Shown here in pieces: positions 50,792 through 61,010 of a stretch of 64,000 nt of DNA. This stretch comes from Streptomyces sp. NBC_01476 (GTDB lineage Bacteria; Actinomycetota; Actinomycetes; Streptomycetales; Streptomycetaceae), in contig NZ_CP109446.1 of the NCBI RefSeq assembly GCF_036227265.1, forward strand, positions 3,853,001 through 3,917,000, read 5' to 3'. The translations under genes and the position numbers were made by a program. Every line of letters starts with the position of its first letter. The first letter of the stretch is position 1. The notes under the pieces were generated by a model, which saw only the letters and a list, made by a program, of their open reading frames with translations, had not been told where the DNA came from and searched no databases.

Positions 50792-53218
50792 TCAAGGGCG
50801 CTGCCGGGCCCGGCCGGACGGGTGGTCGGCCCGGTCGGCCGGGTGGCCGGCCGGTGCGCCGCCGGTGCCTTCGGGTACCGGGCCCGCCCCCCGCAGCGAG
50901 GCGCCGCTGCCGGTGACGACGCGCGAGCCGGTGGCGGTCCCGCGGGCGGGGCGGTCGACGACCGGGGTCTCCACCGCCAGTTCGTGGAGGAGCTGGCGCA
51001 GCCGCAGCAGGGGGCGGGTGACCGGGGGGAGGACCGTGCCGGGCTCCGGGAGGTGGCCGAGCAGCGCCGCGTCGGCGGCGCGCAGCGCCCGGTCCACCTC
51101 GGGCGCCGGCCGGCTCTTCGGGGCCGGGGCCAGCGCGAGCGCGGTGGCCGCGTCGGCGAGCGCGCGGCCGGCCGCCGCCAAGTGGGGCACCGGATCCAGG
51201 CCGGGGGCCCGGTGCGGGCCGAGCGCGAGGGCGCGGATCTGCCGGGTGACCGCCGCGTAGAGGGTGAGGCGGTGGCGGACCGTCCGCGGGTCGTTGCCCC
51301 AGACCAGCGGCCGGGTCAACGGCCGGGCGACCAGGGCGAGTTGCTGCAGCCGGTGGTCCACCACCCGGATCTGGGCGTCCAGATCGGGCGCGTCCTTCGC
51401 CCCGTCCAGCCACACCGCGCTGGACCGCAGCAGTTCACCGAGCGCCGTGTAGTAGCCGCTCCGTGCGCTGTTGACGGTGTCCCGGGTGCTCGTCGGCAGC
51501 ACCAGCAGCGCCACCCCGATGCCGATCGCCGCCCCGATCGCGGTCTCTTCGAGCCGCAGCATCAGCAACGACGCGGAGAACTCGTGCAGTTCGCTGTACA
51601 GCTGCGACACCATGATCGTGATGAAGAAGATCATCGCCGCGTAGGAGACGCTCACCAGGTAGAACCCGCAGGTCATACTGACCACGATGACCGCGAGGAT
51701 CCAGTACGTGTGCCCGGCGGTCACGTGCGCCAGACCGATCCCTGCGCCGAGTCCGACCAGCGTGCCGACCACCCGGTTGGTCGCCTTGATGAACGTCTCG
51801 GAGCGCGTCGCCGTACCGCTGAACGCGATGAACGTGGCCAGCACCGCCCAGTAGTAGCGCGCCTCGGACAGTTCCCGGCCGGCCAGGATCGCCAGCGTGC
51901 CGGCCACCGCCACCTGGATCGCCTGGCGGGTCGGCAGCATCAGTCTGCCGACCGGATTCCAGCGGCTGCGGGCGGCGACCGAGCCACCCGCGACCACGGC
52001 CGCCGACCCGGGCAGCGCGCCCATCATCAGCATCACGGCAGGCGCGAACGCCTCCTCGCCGTCCTGGCTGTTGTCCGGAGTGCCGGCCTGCCGCGCCAGC
52101 ACGGTGAACTCCCATACGGCGGTGGCCAGATGGTGCGCCAGGCAGTCGATGTCCCGCACCCCGGCGCCGGCCCGCGCGGTGCGCTCGGTGGCGGCCTTGG
52201 TGAGCGAGGTGACATCCGCGGTGCCGTCCTTCGCAAGCGACGCCCACTCCGCGTCGAGATCGGACCGGTCGCCCTCCCCCGCCAGCAGCGCCCGCGCCTC
52301 CCGCTCGGCGGCTGCGTAGTCACTGCCCGCCAGGTGTCCGGCGATGCGGGCCGCTTCCTGCTGGTACCGCGCGTCCGTGCCCGCCATGCCCTCCACCGCG
52401 ATGGCCATCGCGTCGATGGCCAGATGCGCGTCGAGCGCCCGCCGCCGTACCGTCGCCGCGGAGAGCCCGGCCGGCAGCGCGCCCGGGTCCGCGGACCAGC
52501 CCTCTATCACCAACGCGGCCTCGGCGAGCCGCAGTTGCCGCGAGTGCAGCCGGCGCCGCAGCCGGACCTGACGCCGTACGTCGTGCGCGTCGGCTGCCAG
52601 CAGGTCGGCGCAGACCCGGGCCACCGAGCGAGCGCGGGCGTCGAAGGCCCGCCGTACCCGGGCCAGGGTGCGCTGCGGGTTGGTGCGCAGCACCGTCGTG
52701 GAGAGCAGCAGCACCCACACCACGGCCAGGCAGACCGCGCCCATCAGCGTGGGGACCTGGCCGATCTTCGCGTTGAGGAACGCGGCGAAGAAGTACCCCA
52801 TCCAGATCATGAAGCCGTAGAAGAAGAACGGCATCCCGAACCGGCGGATGAAGACCGCCACGAACATCACCACGACGAACATCGCGAGCATCGTGTCGGT
52901 GTGTCCTGCCACCGCGACGCCGACCAGCATCCCGGAGCCGATGGCCACCGGGAAGCAGACGGCCAGCTTGGCCTTGGCCCACGCCTTCTCGGCGCCGCCC
53001 AGCGCCATCGATCCCATCATGGCCATGACCGTGCCGAGCATCATCGCGATCATGGTGCCCTGGGCGCCGCCGTGGGTGAGCTTCCCGTAGCCGTACTCCA
53101 GACCCAGGGCGCTGGCCATCGCCAGTCCGGCGGACAGCGCACTGCGCAGCCGCTGCAGTCCCGGGTCGGAACCTACGACCCGGTCCCAGGTCTCGGATAT
53201 CCAGCCGGTTGCCGCCAT
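50792..53218 (-). CDS. FUSC-family membrane protein (aromatic acid exporter-like)
   Basis: Integral membrane protein of about 808 residues with two blocks of five to six membrane helices (about 30-185 and 385-560). Long helical cytosolic segments follow each block, the arrangement of the FUSC/YccS/AaeB family. The second block has SGTATRSETFIKATNRVVGTLVG broken into the family's RVVGTLVG motif. These proteins are thought to export aromatic acids or toxic small molecules. ATG 53218 is chosen for AGGAAAGG upstream. The gene diverges from a MarR regulator, which probably represses it. Confidence 0.85.
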   Translation of the reverse strand: MAATGWISETWDRVVGSDPGLQRLRSALSAGLAMASALGLEYGYGKLTHGGAQGTMIAMMLGTVMAMMGSMALGGAEKAWAKAKLAVCFPVAIGSGMLVGVAVAGHTDTMLAMFVVVMFVAVFIRRFGMPFFFYGFMIWMGYFFAAFLNAKIGQVPTLMGAVCLAVVWVLLLSTTVLRTNPQRTLARVRRAFDARARSVARVCADLLAADAHDVRRQVRLRRRLHSRQLRLAEAALVIEGWSADPGALPAGLSAATVRRRALDAHLAIDAMAIAVEGMAGTDARYQQEAARIAGHLAGSDYAAAEREARALLAGEGDRSDLDAEWASLAKDGTADVTSLTKAATERTARAGAGVRDIDCLAHHLATAVWEFTVLARQAGTPDNSQDGEEAFAPAVMLMMGALPGSAAVVAGGSVAARSRWNPVGRLMLPTRQAIQVAVAGTLAILAGRELSEARYYWAVLATFIAFSGTATRSETFIKATNRVVGTLVGLGAGIGLAHVTAGHTYWILAVIVVSMTCGFYLVSVSYAAMIFFITIMVSQLYSELHEFSASLLMLRLEETAIGAAIGIGVALLVLPTSTRDTVNSARSGYYTALGELLRSSAVWLDGAKDAPDLDAQIRVVDHRLQQLALVARPLTRPLVWGNDPRTVRHRLTLYAAVTRQIRALALGPHRAPGLDPVPHLAAAGRALADAATALALAPAPKSRPAPEVDRALRAADAALLGHLPEPGTVLPPVTRPLLRLRQLLHELAVETPVVDRPARGTATGSRVVTGSGASLRGAGPVPEGTGGAPAGHPADRADHPSGRARQRP

Positions 53219-53298
53219 GGCCACCCAATGCCTTTCCTCGGTCGTCCCGGGGCACCGGCCGGCGCCCCACGGGATAATCGCCGGTATGATGCCGATAT

Positions 53299-53319
53299 TA
53301 ACATGCACCTGCATCATTA
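53299..53319. promoter_or_regulatory. Candidate MarR operator
   Basis: ATGCACCTGCAT (53303-53314) is a perfect 12-base inverted repeat, extended imperfectly by TTAAC on the left and CATTA on the right. It lies in the AT-rich middle of the 192-base divergent gap between the FUSC and MarR genes, as expected for MarR autoregulation. Confidence 0.6.
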
Positions 53320-53410
53320 GAATGCGGGGGCGCCCCGGCGGCGCGGGGCACATACGTTCGGGACGTCCGCGCGGCGGGCGTCGGCACAACGGCAGGGCGG
53401 GCAGGCAGGC

Positions 53411-53893
53411 ATGGGAGCGGGCGTGAACGGCGAACACCGGGCGCTTGACGTGATCGAGTACCAGTCGGCGGTCCTGGTACGGAACTTCGAGCTGCTCCAC
53501 CGGCGCACCGATGTCCACGACGAGCTGGACCGGGCGGAGTATCTGCTGCTGCGCATCCTCGCCGCGTGCGGCCCGCAGGACATCAACTCACTGGCCGCCC
53601 TCCTCGGGCTCGACCCCTCCACGGCCGGCCGCCAGGTCACCTCGCTGCGCAAGCTGGGCCTCGTCGCCAAGTCCCCCGCCGAGGAGGACCGCAGGCGCAG
53701 CATCATCACCCCCACCGAGGAGGGCCTCCACCTGATGGAAGAGGTCCGCACCCGCCGCGCCCGCAACCACGCCGACCTCCTGGAGGGCTGGTCCGAGGAG
53801 GACCTCCGGACGCTGGCGACGATGTTCACCAAGTACAACCGGGCGGTCGCCGCGAAGTTCCTCACCGATGCCCCGGCCCCCGCCCCGGCCTGA
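53411..53893 (+). CDS. MarR-family regulator
   Basis: Winged-helix regulator of 160 residues. RAEYLLLRILAACG leads into the DNA-binding helices INSLAALLGLDPSTAGRQVTSLR, shown here only as family type, and the wing EEDRRRSIITPTEEG. The long terminal helices form the dimer. ATG 53411 or GTG 53423 are possible starts. The divergent FUSC exporter is the probable target, with the ligand a phenolic or other small molecule exported by it. Confidence 0.88.
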   Translation: MGAGVNGEHRALDVIEYQSAVLVRNFELLHRRTDVHDELDRAEYLLLRILAACGPQDINSLAALLGLDPSTAGRQVTSLRKLGLVAKSPAEEDRRRSIITPTEEGLHLMEEVRTRRARNHADLLEGWSEEDLRTLATMFTKYNRAVAAKFLTDAPAPAPA

Positions 53894-53986
53894 CCCCGGG
53901 GCGGCTGCCCGACCGGCCGTCGCGGACGCGCGGGGACGCGGGCGGCCGGGCGGGTGCACGTGTCAGCGGATGCGTCAGCGCACGTG

Positions 53987-54469
53987 TCAGCGGATCACGG
54001 TCACGTTGTTGATGTCACCGACGGTGAAGCCGATCAGGCTGCCGCATACGAGCAGGCAGAAGCTGGTGGGCGGAGTGGGCGGCGTCGGCGCCGACGACAC
54101 CGTGACCGTCGTCTCGCTGTTGGACGCGCTGCAGTTGTCGTTGCCGTTGTACGCGGCAGTGATGAGGTGAGAGCCGGCAGTGGTGAACGTCGTCGCGTAT
54201 GTGGCGGACCCGCCGGCGGTGACGGGCACCGTGGTCAGGAGGTCCGGACCGTCGAAGAAGGTCACGCCGAGCCCGCCGCTGGGGTCGGCCGAGCAGGTCA
54301 CCGTCGCATTGAGGGTCACCTGCTCGCCGACGGTGGCCGCCGCGGGGACCGCCTGCACGGTCGTGGTCGACGGGACCGCCGCCGCCGCGGGCGAGGCGAA
54401 GGCCACCACCGAGGCCAGTGCCGCGATGACGACGATCTTCCAGGACTGCTGCTTCTGCCGAGGTTTCAC
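53987..54469 (-). CDS. Small secreted Ig-like domain protein
   Basis: Exported protein of 160 residues. A basic N-terminus (MKPRQKQQSWK) and hydrophobic core end with an AAAA signal cleavage near residue 31. One bacterial Ig-like domain follows (about 34-128, VGEQVTLNATVTCS to SNSETTVTV). A Pro/Thr linker and a hydrophobic C-terminal 30 residues (SFCLLVCGSLIGFTVGDI) complete it. The tail has two Cys and might be a surface or membrane contact. Function unknown. A 16-base direct repeat (53956-53971 and 53980-53995) overlaps the stop codon. Confidence 0.75.
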   Translation of the reverse strand: MKPRQKQQSWKIVVIAALASVVAFASPAAAAVPSTTTVQAVPAAATVGEQVTLNATVTCSADPSGGLGVTFFDGPDLLTTVPVTAGGSATYATTFTTAGSHLITAAYNGNDNCSASNSETTVTVSSAPTPPTPPTSFCLLVCGSLIGFTVGDINNVTVIR

Positions 54470-54736
54470 GGATTCGACTCCCTGTTCGGCCGTTGCGGCG
54501 CGATTCGCCGCAGCTGATCCGGGAGCGAAACCCTACGGGGCGATGTCCTTGATGTCGGAAATAAGACGATCCTATGGACGTGGGCGGCCAGAAAACCGTC
54601 CGAATGGTCGACGCCCCGCCCCGGCACCGGGGACCGTGACCCCGACGGCCCCCCGGGACCGGCCGCCCGGAAGCCCCAGCGGCCCCGGCGGCCCGGGTGT
54701 CGGCGGGCCTGGCCCGCGGGCGCCCTCGCGGCGCCC
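54470..54736. other. 267-base intergenic region
   Basis: No gene is seen. 54555-54590 is AT-richer (GTCGGAAATAAGACGATCCT) and could carry a promoter for the Ig-like protein. The rest is Pro/Gly-coding-like GC-rich shadow. Confidence 0.35.
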
Positions 54737-55192
54737 TTACGGCACCACGATCACTGGCCACTTGCCGGATTTGACCAGGCGGACGCCGGCGGAGCCGAAG
54801 AGGCGGTGGCGCAGCGTGCGGGACGTGCCGATGACGACGGAGTCCGCGCGGAGTTCGTCCGCGGTCTGCGTGAGGCCGGCCACCACGTCAGGCGCCCGCA
54901 GGACATGGAACTCCCAGCGGAGCGAATCCGCTTCCCCGGTGCAGGCGAGGCCGTCGGCGACACGGCGGCGGAGCTGCTCGGCGATCAGCAGGTCGCTCTC
55001 GGCGAGCATCCAGGCCACGCCCGCCATGATCGCCGCGGAGTGGAGCGGGAGGACGTAGACGAGGACGAGGAGGGCGTCCTGGCGGCGGGCCAGGCCGACG
55101 GCGAAGGCGGTGGCCCGCCAGGAGGAGTCGGAGCCGTCGACGCCGGCCACGATGACGCGACCGCCGTCGGCGGCTTTCCGGTCGGAACCCAC
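54737..55192 (-). CDS. Universal stress protein (UspA family)
   Basis: Single Usp domain of 151 residues. IVAGVDGSDSS opens the fold. The C-terminal nucleotide loop IGTSRTLRHRLFGSAG approximates G-2x-G-9x-GS, but the second Gly is Arg, so ATP binding may be weak. The final KWPVIVVP strand is typical. It stands 18 bases downstream of the MFS transporter gene on the same strand and is probably in its transcript. Confidence 0.88.
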   Translation of the reverse strand: MGSDRKAADGGRVIVAGVDGSDSSWRATAFAVGLARRQDALLVLVYVLPLHSAAIMAGVAWMLAESDLLIAEQLRRRVADGLACTGEADSLRWEFHVLRAPDVVAGLTQTADELRADSVVIGTSRTLRHRLFGSAGVRLVKSGKWPVIVVP

Positions 55193-55210
55193 GGTCGTAC
55201 GACGGCCGGC

Positions 55211-56875
55211 CTAGGAGGCCGGTTCGTCGGCCACCGTGGCCGGCTTCTCCGCGAAGGCCGCCGCCATGGTCCGCAGCGGCACCTCCTTGATCAGGCAGGA
55301 CAGCACGAAGGCGACCACCAGAACACCCGCGCCGACCAGGAAGGCCACATCGATCGCATCAGTGAAGCCCACCTTGAAGGGGTGACCGAGCACAGGTTCG
55401 ATGTGCTTGAGGAACGACGTGTCGTTGAGGGTGCCGGTGCCGCCGGACGACGCCGAGGTGAGGATCTTCAGCTGGTCCGGATGGGCCTTGGCCGCCGCGT
55501 CAAAGGCCGCCTGGCCGCGCGCGTCGGCGAAGGCCGAGCCGATCCGGTCGCCGACCACCGAGTAGACGATGGAGAGGAAGACGGCCACGCCCAGCGTGCC
55601 GCCCATCTGCCGGAAGAAGGTGGTCGACGAGGTGGCGACGCCGATGTCCTGCGGCGGGACCGCGTTCTGCATCGCCAGCACGATGGTCTGCATGTTGAGG
55701 CCGAGCCCGGCGCCGACCACGAACATCGCGAGGTCGACGTAGACCAGGCCGCTGTCCGCGCTCAGCCGCCAGAGCATCAGCATGCCCACCACCAGCAGCG
55801 CGCTGCCGATGATCGGGAAGATCTTGTAGCGGCCGGTCCTGGAGGTGATCTGGCCGGACACCATCGAGAGCAGCATGATGCCGAGCACCAGCGGCAGGGT
55901 CAGCAGACCCGCCTTCGTCGGGGAGTTGCCCTTCACCAGCTGCAGATAGAGCGGCAGCAGCGTGATGCCGCCGAACATGCCGATACCGATGATCGCGGAC
56001 TGGGCGGAGCCGAGCGCGAAGACACCGTTGCGGAAGAGCCGCATCGGGAGCAACGCCTCGTCACCGGCCCGGCGTTCGGCGAAGAGGAAGGCCACGATGC
56101 CTATCGCGCCGACGATGTAGCAGGCGAAGGCGGTCGCGCTGCCCCAGCCCCACTCCCGGCCCTGCTCGGCGATGATCAGCAACGGCACCAGCGCGACGAT
56201 CAGCGCGACGGCACCCGGGTAGTCGACCTTGTGCCGGCGCGGGTCGTGCTTGACGTGCAGCACCCTGCCGACCACGACCAGGGCCAGGACGCCGATCGGC
56301 ACGTTGAGCAGGAAGATCCAGCGCCAGCCGTCGATGCCCAGCAGCTGGTCCTGCCCGGCGAGCGCGCCGCCGACGACCGGTCCGAGCACGCTGGAGGTGC
56401 CGAAGACGGCCATGAAGTAGCCCTGGTACTTCGCCCGTTCACGCGGCGGGATGATGTCGCCGACGATCGCGAAGGCGAGCGAGAACAGACCGCCGGCGCC
56501 GATGCCCTGGAACGCGCGGAACGCGGCCAGCATGTACATCGACGTCGACAGCATGCACAGCGCCGAGCCGACGATGAAGACCGCGATCGCGAAGAGGAAG
56601 AACGGCTTGCGGCCGTACTGGTCGGAGAGCTTCCCGTACAGCGGGGTGGCGATGGTCGAGGTGATCAGGAAGGCGGTGGTCACCCACGCCTGCGCGGTCA
56701 GCCCGTTGAGGCTCTCGCCGATCTTGTAGATGGCCGTCGAGACGACGGTCTGGTCCAGGGCGGCCAGGAACATGCCCAGCAGCAGCCCGGACAGGATGAT
56801 CATGATCTGACGGTGCGAATACGCCGACGGAGGTGCTGCGGTGCCGGTCGACGAGGCATCTGCTTCGGCGCTCAT
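55211..56875 (-). CDS. MFS multidrug exporter (DHA2, 14-helix EmrB/QacA type)
   Basis: Drug/proton antiporter of 554 residues with about 14 membrane helices. Motif A GKLSDQYGRKP lies between helices 2 and 3. D-x-T-V-V (LDQTVVSTAI) in helix 1 and GPVVGGAL (motif C) in helix 5 are standard for the DHA2 group. An extracellular loop of about 60 residues before the last helix is present. AAGGTC-like bases precede the ATG. No TetR gene is adjacent. The exported compounds are unknown. Confidence 0.9.
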   Translation of the reverse strand: MSAEADASSTGTAAPPSAYSHRQIMIILSGLLLGMFLAALDQTVVSTAIYKIGESLNGLTAQAWVTTAFLITSTIATPLYGKLSDQYGRKPFFLFAIAVFIVGSALCMLSTSMYMLAAFRAFQGIGAGGLFSLAFAIVGDIIPPRERAKYQGYFMAVFGTSSVLGPVVGGALAGQDQLLGIDGWRWIFLLNVPIGVLALVVVGRVLHVKHDPRRHKVDYPGAVALIVALVPLLIIAEQGREWGWGSATAFACYIVGAIGIVAFLFAERRAGDEALLPMRLFRNGVFALGSAQSAIIGIGMFGGITLLPLYLQLVKGNSPTKAGLLTLPLVLGIMLLSMVSGQITSRTGRYKIFPIIGSALLVVGMLMLWRLSADSGLVYVDLAMFVVGAGLGLNMQTIVLAMQNAVPPQDIGVATSSTTFFRQMGGTLGVAVFLSIVYSVVGDRIGSAFADARGQAAFDAAAKAHPDQLKILTSASSGGTGTLNDTSFLKHIEPVLGHPFKVGFTDAIDVAFLVGAGVLVVAFVLSCLIKEVPLRTMAAAFAEKPATVADEPAS

Positions 56876-56951
56876 TGTCGGGTCGTCCTCCCGGATCTTT
56901 GCTTGCCCTGGGCAACATTACTGCTCAGGAGGCGGGAGTGGCAGCCGCGGG

Positions 56952-59900
56952 TCAGTAGACATCGCGGAGGTAGCGCCCGTCCGCGGCCAGTTGCCTGACG
57001 TATCCGCTCGCGCGCTCCTGATCCAGACCACCGTGGGTGACAGCGATGTCACGCAGCGCCCGGTCGACGTCCTTGGCCATCCGGGAGGCGTCGCCGCAGA
57101 CATAGAAGTGGGCGCCGTCCTGGAGCCAGGACCACAGCCGGGGGCCGTGCTCGCGCATACGGTCCTGGACGTAGGTCTTGGCGCGCTGGTCACGCGAGAA
57201 GGCGGTGTCCAGCCGGGTCAGGGTGCCGTCGGCCCGCAGCGCGGCCAGTTCGTGCTCGTAGTAGAAGTCGGTGGCGCGGTGCTGCTCACCGAAGAAGAGC
57301 CAGTTCGGGGCGGTGTGGCCACGCGCGCGGCGGTCCTGGAGGAAACCGAGGAAGGGGGCGACGCCGGTGCCGGGTCCGACCATCACCGCCGGTACGGCCG
57401 GGTCCGCGGGCGGCCGGAAGTGCGCGGCGCGCTGCAGGTGCACGGTGACCGGGGTGCCCACGGCGGCGTCGGCCAGGAAGGACGAGCAGACGCCGCCGCG
57501 GGACCGGCCGCGCAGGCTCTCGTAGCGGACCACCGAGACGGTCAGCGACACCCGGTGCGGGTCGGTGAGCGGGCTGGAGCAGATCGAGTAGAGCCGGGGC
57601 CGCAGCGGGCCGAGCAGCCGGGCCCACTCCTCGGCGCCGGCCCGTACCGGGAACTCGGCCAGTACGTCGGCCGCCTGCCGTCCCCAGGACCAGCGCGCCA
57701 ACTCGGTTCTGTTGTCCGGGCGCAGGAGATTGCGCAGGGTACGGTCACCGGTCCGGTCGGCGACGAACCGCAGGAGAGCCGGGCTGAGGCGGCTGATGTC
57801 GAGGTGGCCGAGCAGGGCCTCGTGCAGCGGCATCCGGGTGCCCGCGACGGTGACCTCCGCGGCGCCGTCCAGACCGGTGGCCGTCAGCCACTCGGCCACC
57901 AGGGCGGGGGAGTTGACCGGGCGGACGCCCAGGGCGTCGCCCGCCGCGTAGGCCGGCGGCGCCCCGGCGGCCCGGGTGTCGAAGGTGAACCGGCGGACCT
58001 CCTTGCCGGCGCCGGGCAGGCTGAGCAGGCGGTTGCCGACGAGATGGGCGGTGAAGGGGGCGGGCTTGACGGGCGCGGGCTGGGCGGGCGCGGACCGCGC
58101 GGAGGCGGCTGCGGCGGCCACGGGCGCGGGCTTCACCGAGGCGGCTGCGGCGGCTCTACGGGAGGGGGCCGGCCGCACAGCCGAGGCCGGGGCGGCCAGG
58201 GCGCCCGCGCGCGGCCCCGCCAGTGCCCCGCGGACCCGCTCCAGCCACGCCTCCGCCGGCCCCTCGTACTCCGGTTCGCAGTCGGTCCGCGGGGCGAGCC
58301 GCACCCCGCCGAGTTCGCTCAGCCGCTCGTCCAGCCGGCGGCCGTGACCGCAGAAGTCGCCGTAGGAGGAGTCCCCGAGGGCGAGCACGGCGTACCGCAC
58401 CCCGTCCAGCCGGGGCGCGTCCGGGGCGCGGAGGGCGTCCCAGAAGACGGCGCCGTTGTCGGGGGCGTCCCCGTCGCCGAAGGTGCTGGTGATCAGCAAC
58501 AGGTCGGCGCCGGAGGCGAGTTCGTCCGGGCCCGCGGTGTCCATGCCGGCCAGGGCCGCCGGGTGGCCGCCCTCGGTGAGCCGGGCGGCGGCCACCGCGG
58601 CGAACCCCTCGGCGTTTCCGGTCTGCGAGGCCCACAGCACCACGACGGGACGGCCGCCGGACGGCACCGGCACCGAGGGCACCGGCACGGGAGCCGGAAC
58701 CGGCACCACCGCCCGCGTGACCTCGGCAACCCGGCCCGCCACCTTCGTCAACGCCACCGCGCACAGCTTGAATTCGGGCTGGAAGGAGATCGGGTCCACC
58801 GCGTCGTTCGTGACCGCGTTGACGCTCAGGTCCGCGCCGAAGAGGTCGTTCCAGTGGAAGGGCGCGAAGCAGCACCCCGGCTGTACGCGGTCGGTGACCA
58901 CCACCGGCAGCACCGCCCGGCCGCGCCGGGACGCCACCGCCAGCCGGTCGCCGTCCACCACCCCCAACTCCCTTGCGTCCTGCGGGTTCACCTCCACGAA
59001 GGGCCCCGGGTTGAGCTTGTTCAGGCGCCCGACCTTCCCGGTCTTGGTCAGCGTGTGCCACTGGTGCTGCACCCGCCCGGTGCTGAGCGCGTACGGGAAG
59101 CCGTCGTCCGGCAGCTCGGCCGGCGGCACGTGCGGCCTGGGGTAGAACACCGCCCGGCCGCTCGCGGTGGGGAAGCGCGGGGCGCCCCCTGCCACGTACC
59201 GGATCGGATTGCGGTCGGGACCGGCCGGATCGGCGGCCGGCCACTGCACGGGGGTGCCGCGCAGCCGCTCGTAGGTGATGCCGCGCAGATCCCAGCCGGT
59301 GACCGGGTTCCAGGCCCGCTTCAGCTCCTCGAAGATCTCCTCGGGACCGCTGTAGGTGAAGCCGTCCGCGTAGCCCATCGCGCACGCCACCTCGGCGATC
59401 AGCCGCCAGTCCGGCAGCGCCTCGCCCGGGGCGTCGGCGGCCTGCCGGGCGAGGGTCAGGCCGCGTTCGCTGTTGACCAGGACGCCGTCGGTCTCGGCCC
59501 ACATCGCCGCGGGGAGCACGATGTCGGCGTACGCGTTGGTCTCGGTGTCGGCGAACACGTCCTGGGTGATGACGAGTTCGGCCGCCTCAAGGCCCTCGAC
59601 GACGGCCGTGCGGTTGGCCACCGAGGCGACCGGGTTGGTGCAGATGATCCAGCACGCCTTGATCCGGCCGGCGGCCATCGCGCCGAACATCTCGACGGTG
59701 CCCTGGCCGGAGCCGTCCGCGCGGATCGTGCCGGGCGGCAGCCGCCACAGCTCCTCGGTGAACGCCCGGTCGGCGTCGGCGAGTACGGACCGCTGGCCGG
59801 GCAGCCCCGGGCCCATGTAGCCCATTTCCCGGCCGCCCATCGCGTTGGGCTGCCCGGTGAGCGAGAACGGTCCGCTCCCCGGGCGGCAGATGGCCCCGGT

Positions 59901-60869
59901 TGCCAGATGGAGGTTGATCAGCGCGTTGGTGTTCCAGGTGCCGTGGGTGGACTGGTTCAGGCCCATCGTCCAGCAACTGGTCCACGCGCCGGCCTCGCCG
60001 ATCAGCCATGCTGCGGCCCGCAGTTGCTCCTCGGGTATCCCGGTGATCCCGGCGACCACGGCGGGCGGGTAGTCGGCGAGGAAGCCGGGCATCGCCGCCC
60101 AGCCCTCGGTGTGCTCCGCGATGAACTCCTGGTCGGTGTGGCCGTTGGCGTGGATCAGGTGCAACAGGCCGTTGAGCAGGGCGAGATCGGTGCCCGGCCG
60201 CAGACGCAGGAAGAGGTCGGCCCGGTCGGCGGTGGCGGTGCGCCGCGGGTCCACCACGATCAGCTTGGCGCCCGCCCTGACCCGGTCCATCATCCGCAGG
60301 AAGAGGACCGGGTGGCAGTCGGCCATGTTGGCGCCGATGACCAGGAAGACATCCGCCCGGTCCAGGTCCTCGTACGACCCGGGCGGGCCGTCCGCGCCCA
60401 GCGACAGCTTGTAGCCGCTGCCCGCACTGGCCATGCACAGCCGGGAGTTGGACTCGATCCGGTTGGTCCGGACGAAGCCCTTGGCGAGCTTGTTGGCGAG
60501 GTACTGCGCCTCCAGGGTCATCTGGCCCGAGACGTAGAACGCGACCGCGTCCGGGCCGTGTTCTTCGATGACCGCGCGCAGCCGCCGCCCGGTCTCGGCG
60601 ACGGCGTCCGCGACCGGTACGGGTTCCTGCTCGGCGCCGCGGGCGGGCCGGATCAGGGCGTGCCCCAGGCGGCCGGGGGCGGCGAGCATGTCGGCGGTGG
60701 TGGCGCCCTTGGTGCAGAGCCGGCCGGCGTTCGCCGGGTGCTCCTTGTCACCGCTCACCGCGAGCACGCGGCGGCGGCCGTCCGGGCCCGCGCCGACCTC
60801 AAGCACCATGCCGCAGCCGACACCGCAGTACGAGCAGACCGTCCGCACCCGGCTGGTCGTGGTGGTCAC
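56952..60869 (-). CDS. nasA: Assimilatory nitrate reductase fused to flavodoxin/FNR reductase
   Basis: Single protein of about 1305 residues. The N-terminal half (1-700) is a molybdopterin bis-MGD oxidoreductase with a [4Fe-4S] site at Cys12, Cys15, Cys19 and Cys52. Around 735-880 is a flavodoxin domain (SQTGNAEG). The C-terminal part (about 935-1305) is CysJ-like, with [10 protein letters not shown] for FAD and [11 protein letters not shown] for NADPH. It would reduce nitrate to nitrite with NADPH using one chain in place of NasA plus NasC. GTG 60869 is chosen, with GAAGGGG upstream. Nitrite reductase is not in the window. Confidence 0.88.
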   Translation of the reverse strand: MTTTTSRVRTVCSYCGVGCGMVLEVGAGPDGRRRVLAVSGDKEHPANAGRLCTKGATTADMLAAPGRLGHALIRPARGAEQEPVPVADAVAETGRRLRAVIEEHGPDAVAFYVSGQMTLEAQYLANKLAKGFVRTNRIESNSRLCMASAGSGYKLSLGADGPPGSYEDLDRADVFLVIGANMADCHPVLFLRMMDRVRAGAKLIVVDPRRTATADRADLFLRLRPGTDLALLNGLLHLIHANGHTDQEFIAEHTEGWAAMPGFLADYPPAVVAGITGIPEEQLRAAAWLIGEAGAWTSCWTMGLNQSTHGTWNTNALINLHLATGAICRPGSGPFSLTGQPNAMGGREMGYMGPGLPGQRSVLADADRAFTEELWRLPPGTIRADGSGQGTVEMFGAMAAGRIKACWIICTNPVASVANRTAVVEGLEAAELVITQDVFADTETNAYADIVLPAAMWAETDGVLVNSERGLTLARQAADAPGEALPDWRLIAEVACAMGYADGFTYSGPEEIFEELKRAWNPVTGWDLRGITYERLRGTPVQWPAADPAGPDRNPIRYVAGGAPRFPTASGRAVFYPRPHVPPAELPDDGFPYALSTGRVQHQWHTLTKTGKVGRLNKLNPGPFVEVNPQDARELGVVDGDRLAVASRRGRAVLPVVVTDRVQPGCCFAPFHWNDLFGADLSVNAVTNDAVDPISFQPEFKLCAVALTKVAGRVAEVTRAVVPVPAPVPVPSVPVPSGGRPVVVLWASQTGNAEGFAAVAAARLTEGGHPAALAGMDTAGPDELASGADLLLITSTFGDGDAPDNGAVFWDALRAPDAPRLDGVRYAVLALGDSSYGDFCGHGRRLDERLSELGGVRLAPRTDCEPEYEGPAEAWLERVRGALAGPRAGALAAPASAVRPAPSRRAAAAASVKPAPVAAAAASARSAPAQPAPVKPAPFTAHLVGNRLLSLPGAGKEVRRFTFDTRAAGAPPAYAAGDALGVRPVNSPALVAEWLTATGLDGAAEVTVAGTRMPLHEALLGHLDISRLSPALLRFVADRTGDRTLRNLLRPDNRTELARWSWGRQAADVLAEFPVRAGAEEWARLLGPLRPRLYSICSSPLTDPHRVSLTVSVVRYESLRGRSRGGVCSSFLADAAVGTPVTVHLQRAAHFRPPADPAVPAVMVGPGTGVAPFLGFLQDRRARGHTAPNWLFFGEQHRATDFYYEHELAALRADGTLTRLDTAFSRDQRAKTYVQDRMREHGPRLWSWLQDGAHFYVCGDASRMAKDVDRALRDIAVTHGGLDQERASGYVRQLAADGRYLRDVY

Positions 60870-60921
60870 ACGCGGCCCCTTCGTGTCCCCGGTCACTGGG
60901 GACCGACGGTACGAAGGGACC

Positions 60922-60960
60922 ATTACGCGCTGGTCACACCGGCCGGGCGGCGGGGGTTAC
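60922..60960 (-). promoter_or_regulatory. Possible GlnR-type site upstream of nitrate reductase
   Basis: On the minus strand GTGAC-6-GTAAT (60937-60922) and GTAAC (60960-60956), 23 bases further upstream, resemble the gTnAC-n6-GaAAc half-sites bound by Streptomyces GlnR. They lie about 53-91 bases before the start codon. The match is partial. Confidence 0.35.
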
Positions 60961-61010
60961 ACCCTCTGCACACCGGCGGGGGCGGCGGTGTGAGCCCGGG
61001 CCGCGGCGGG

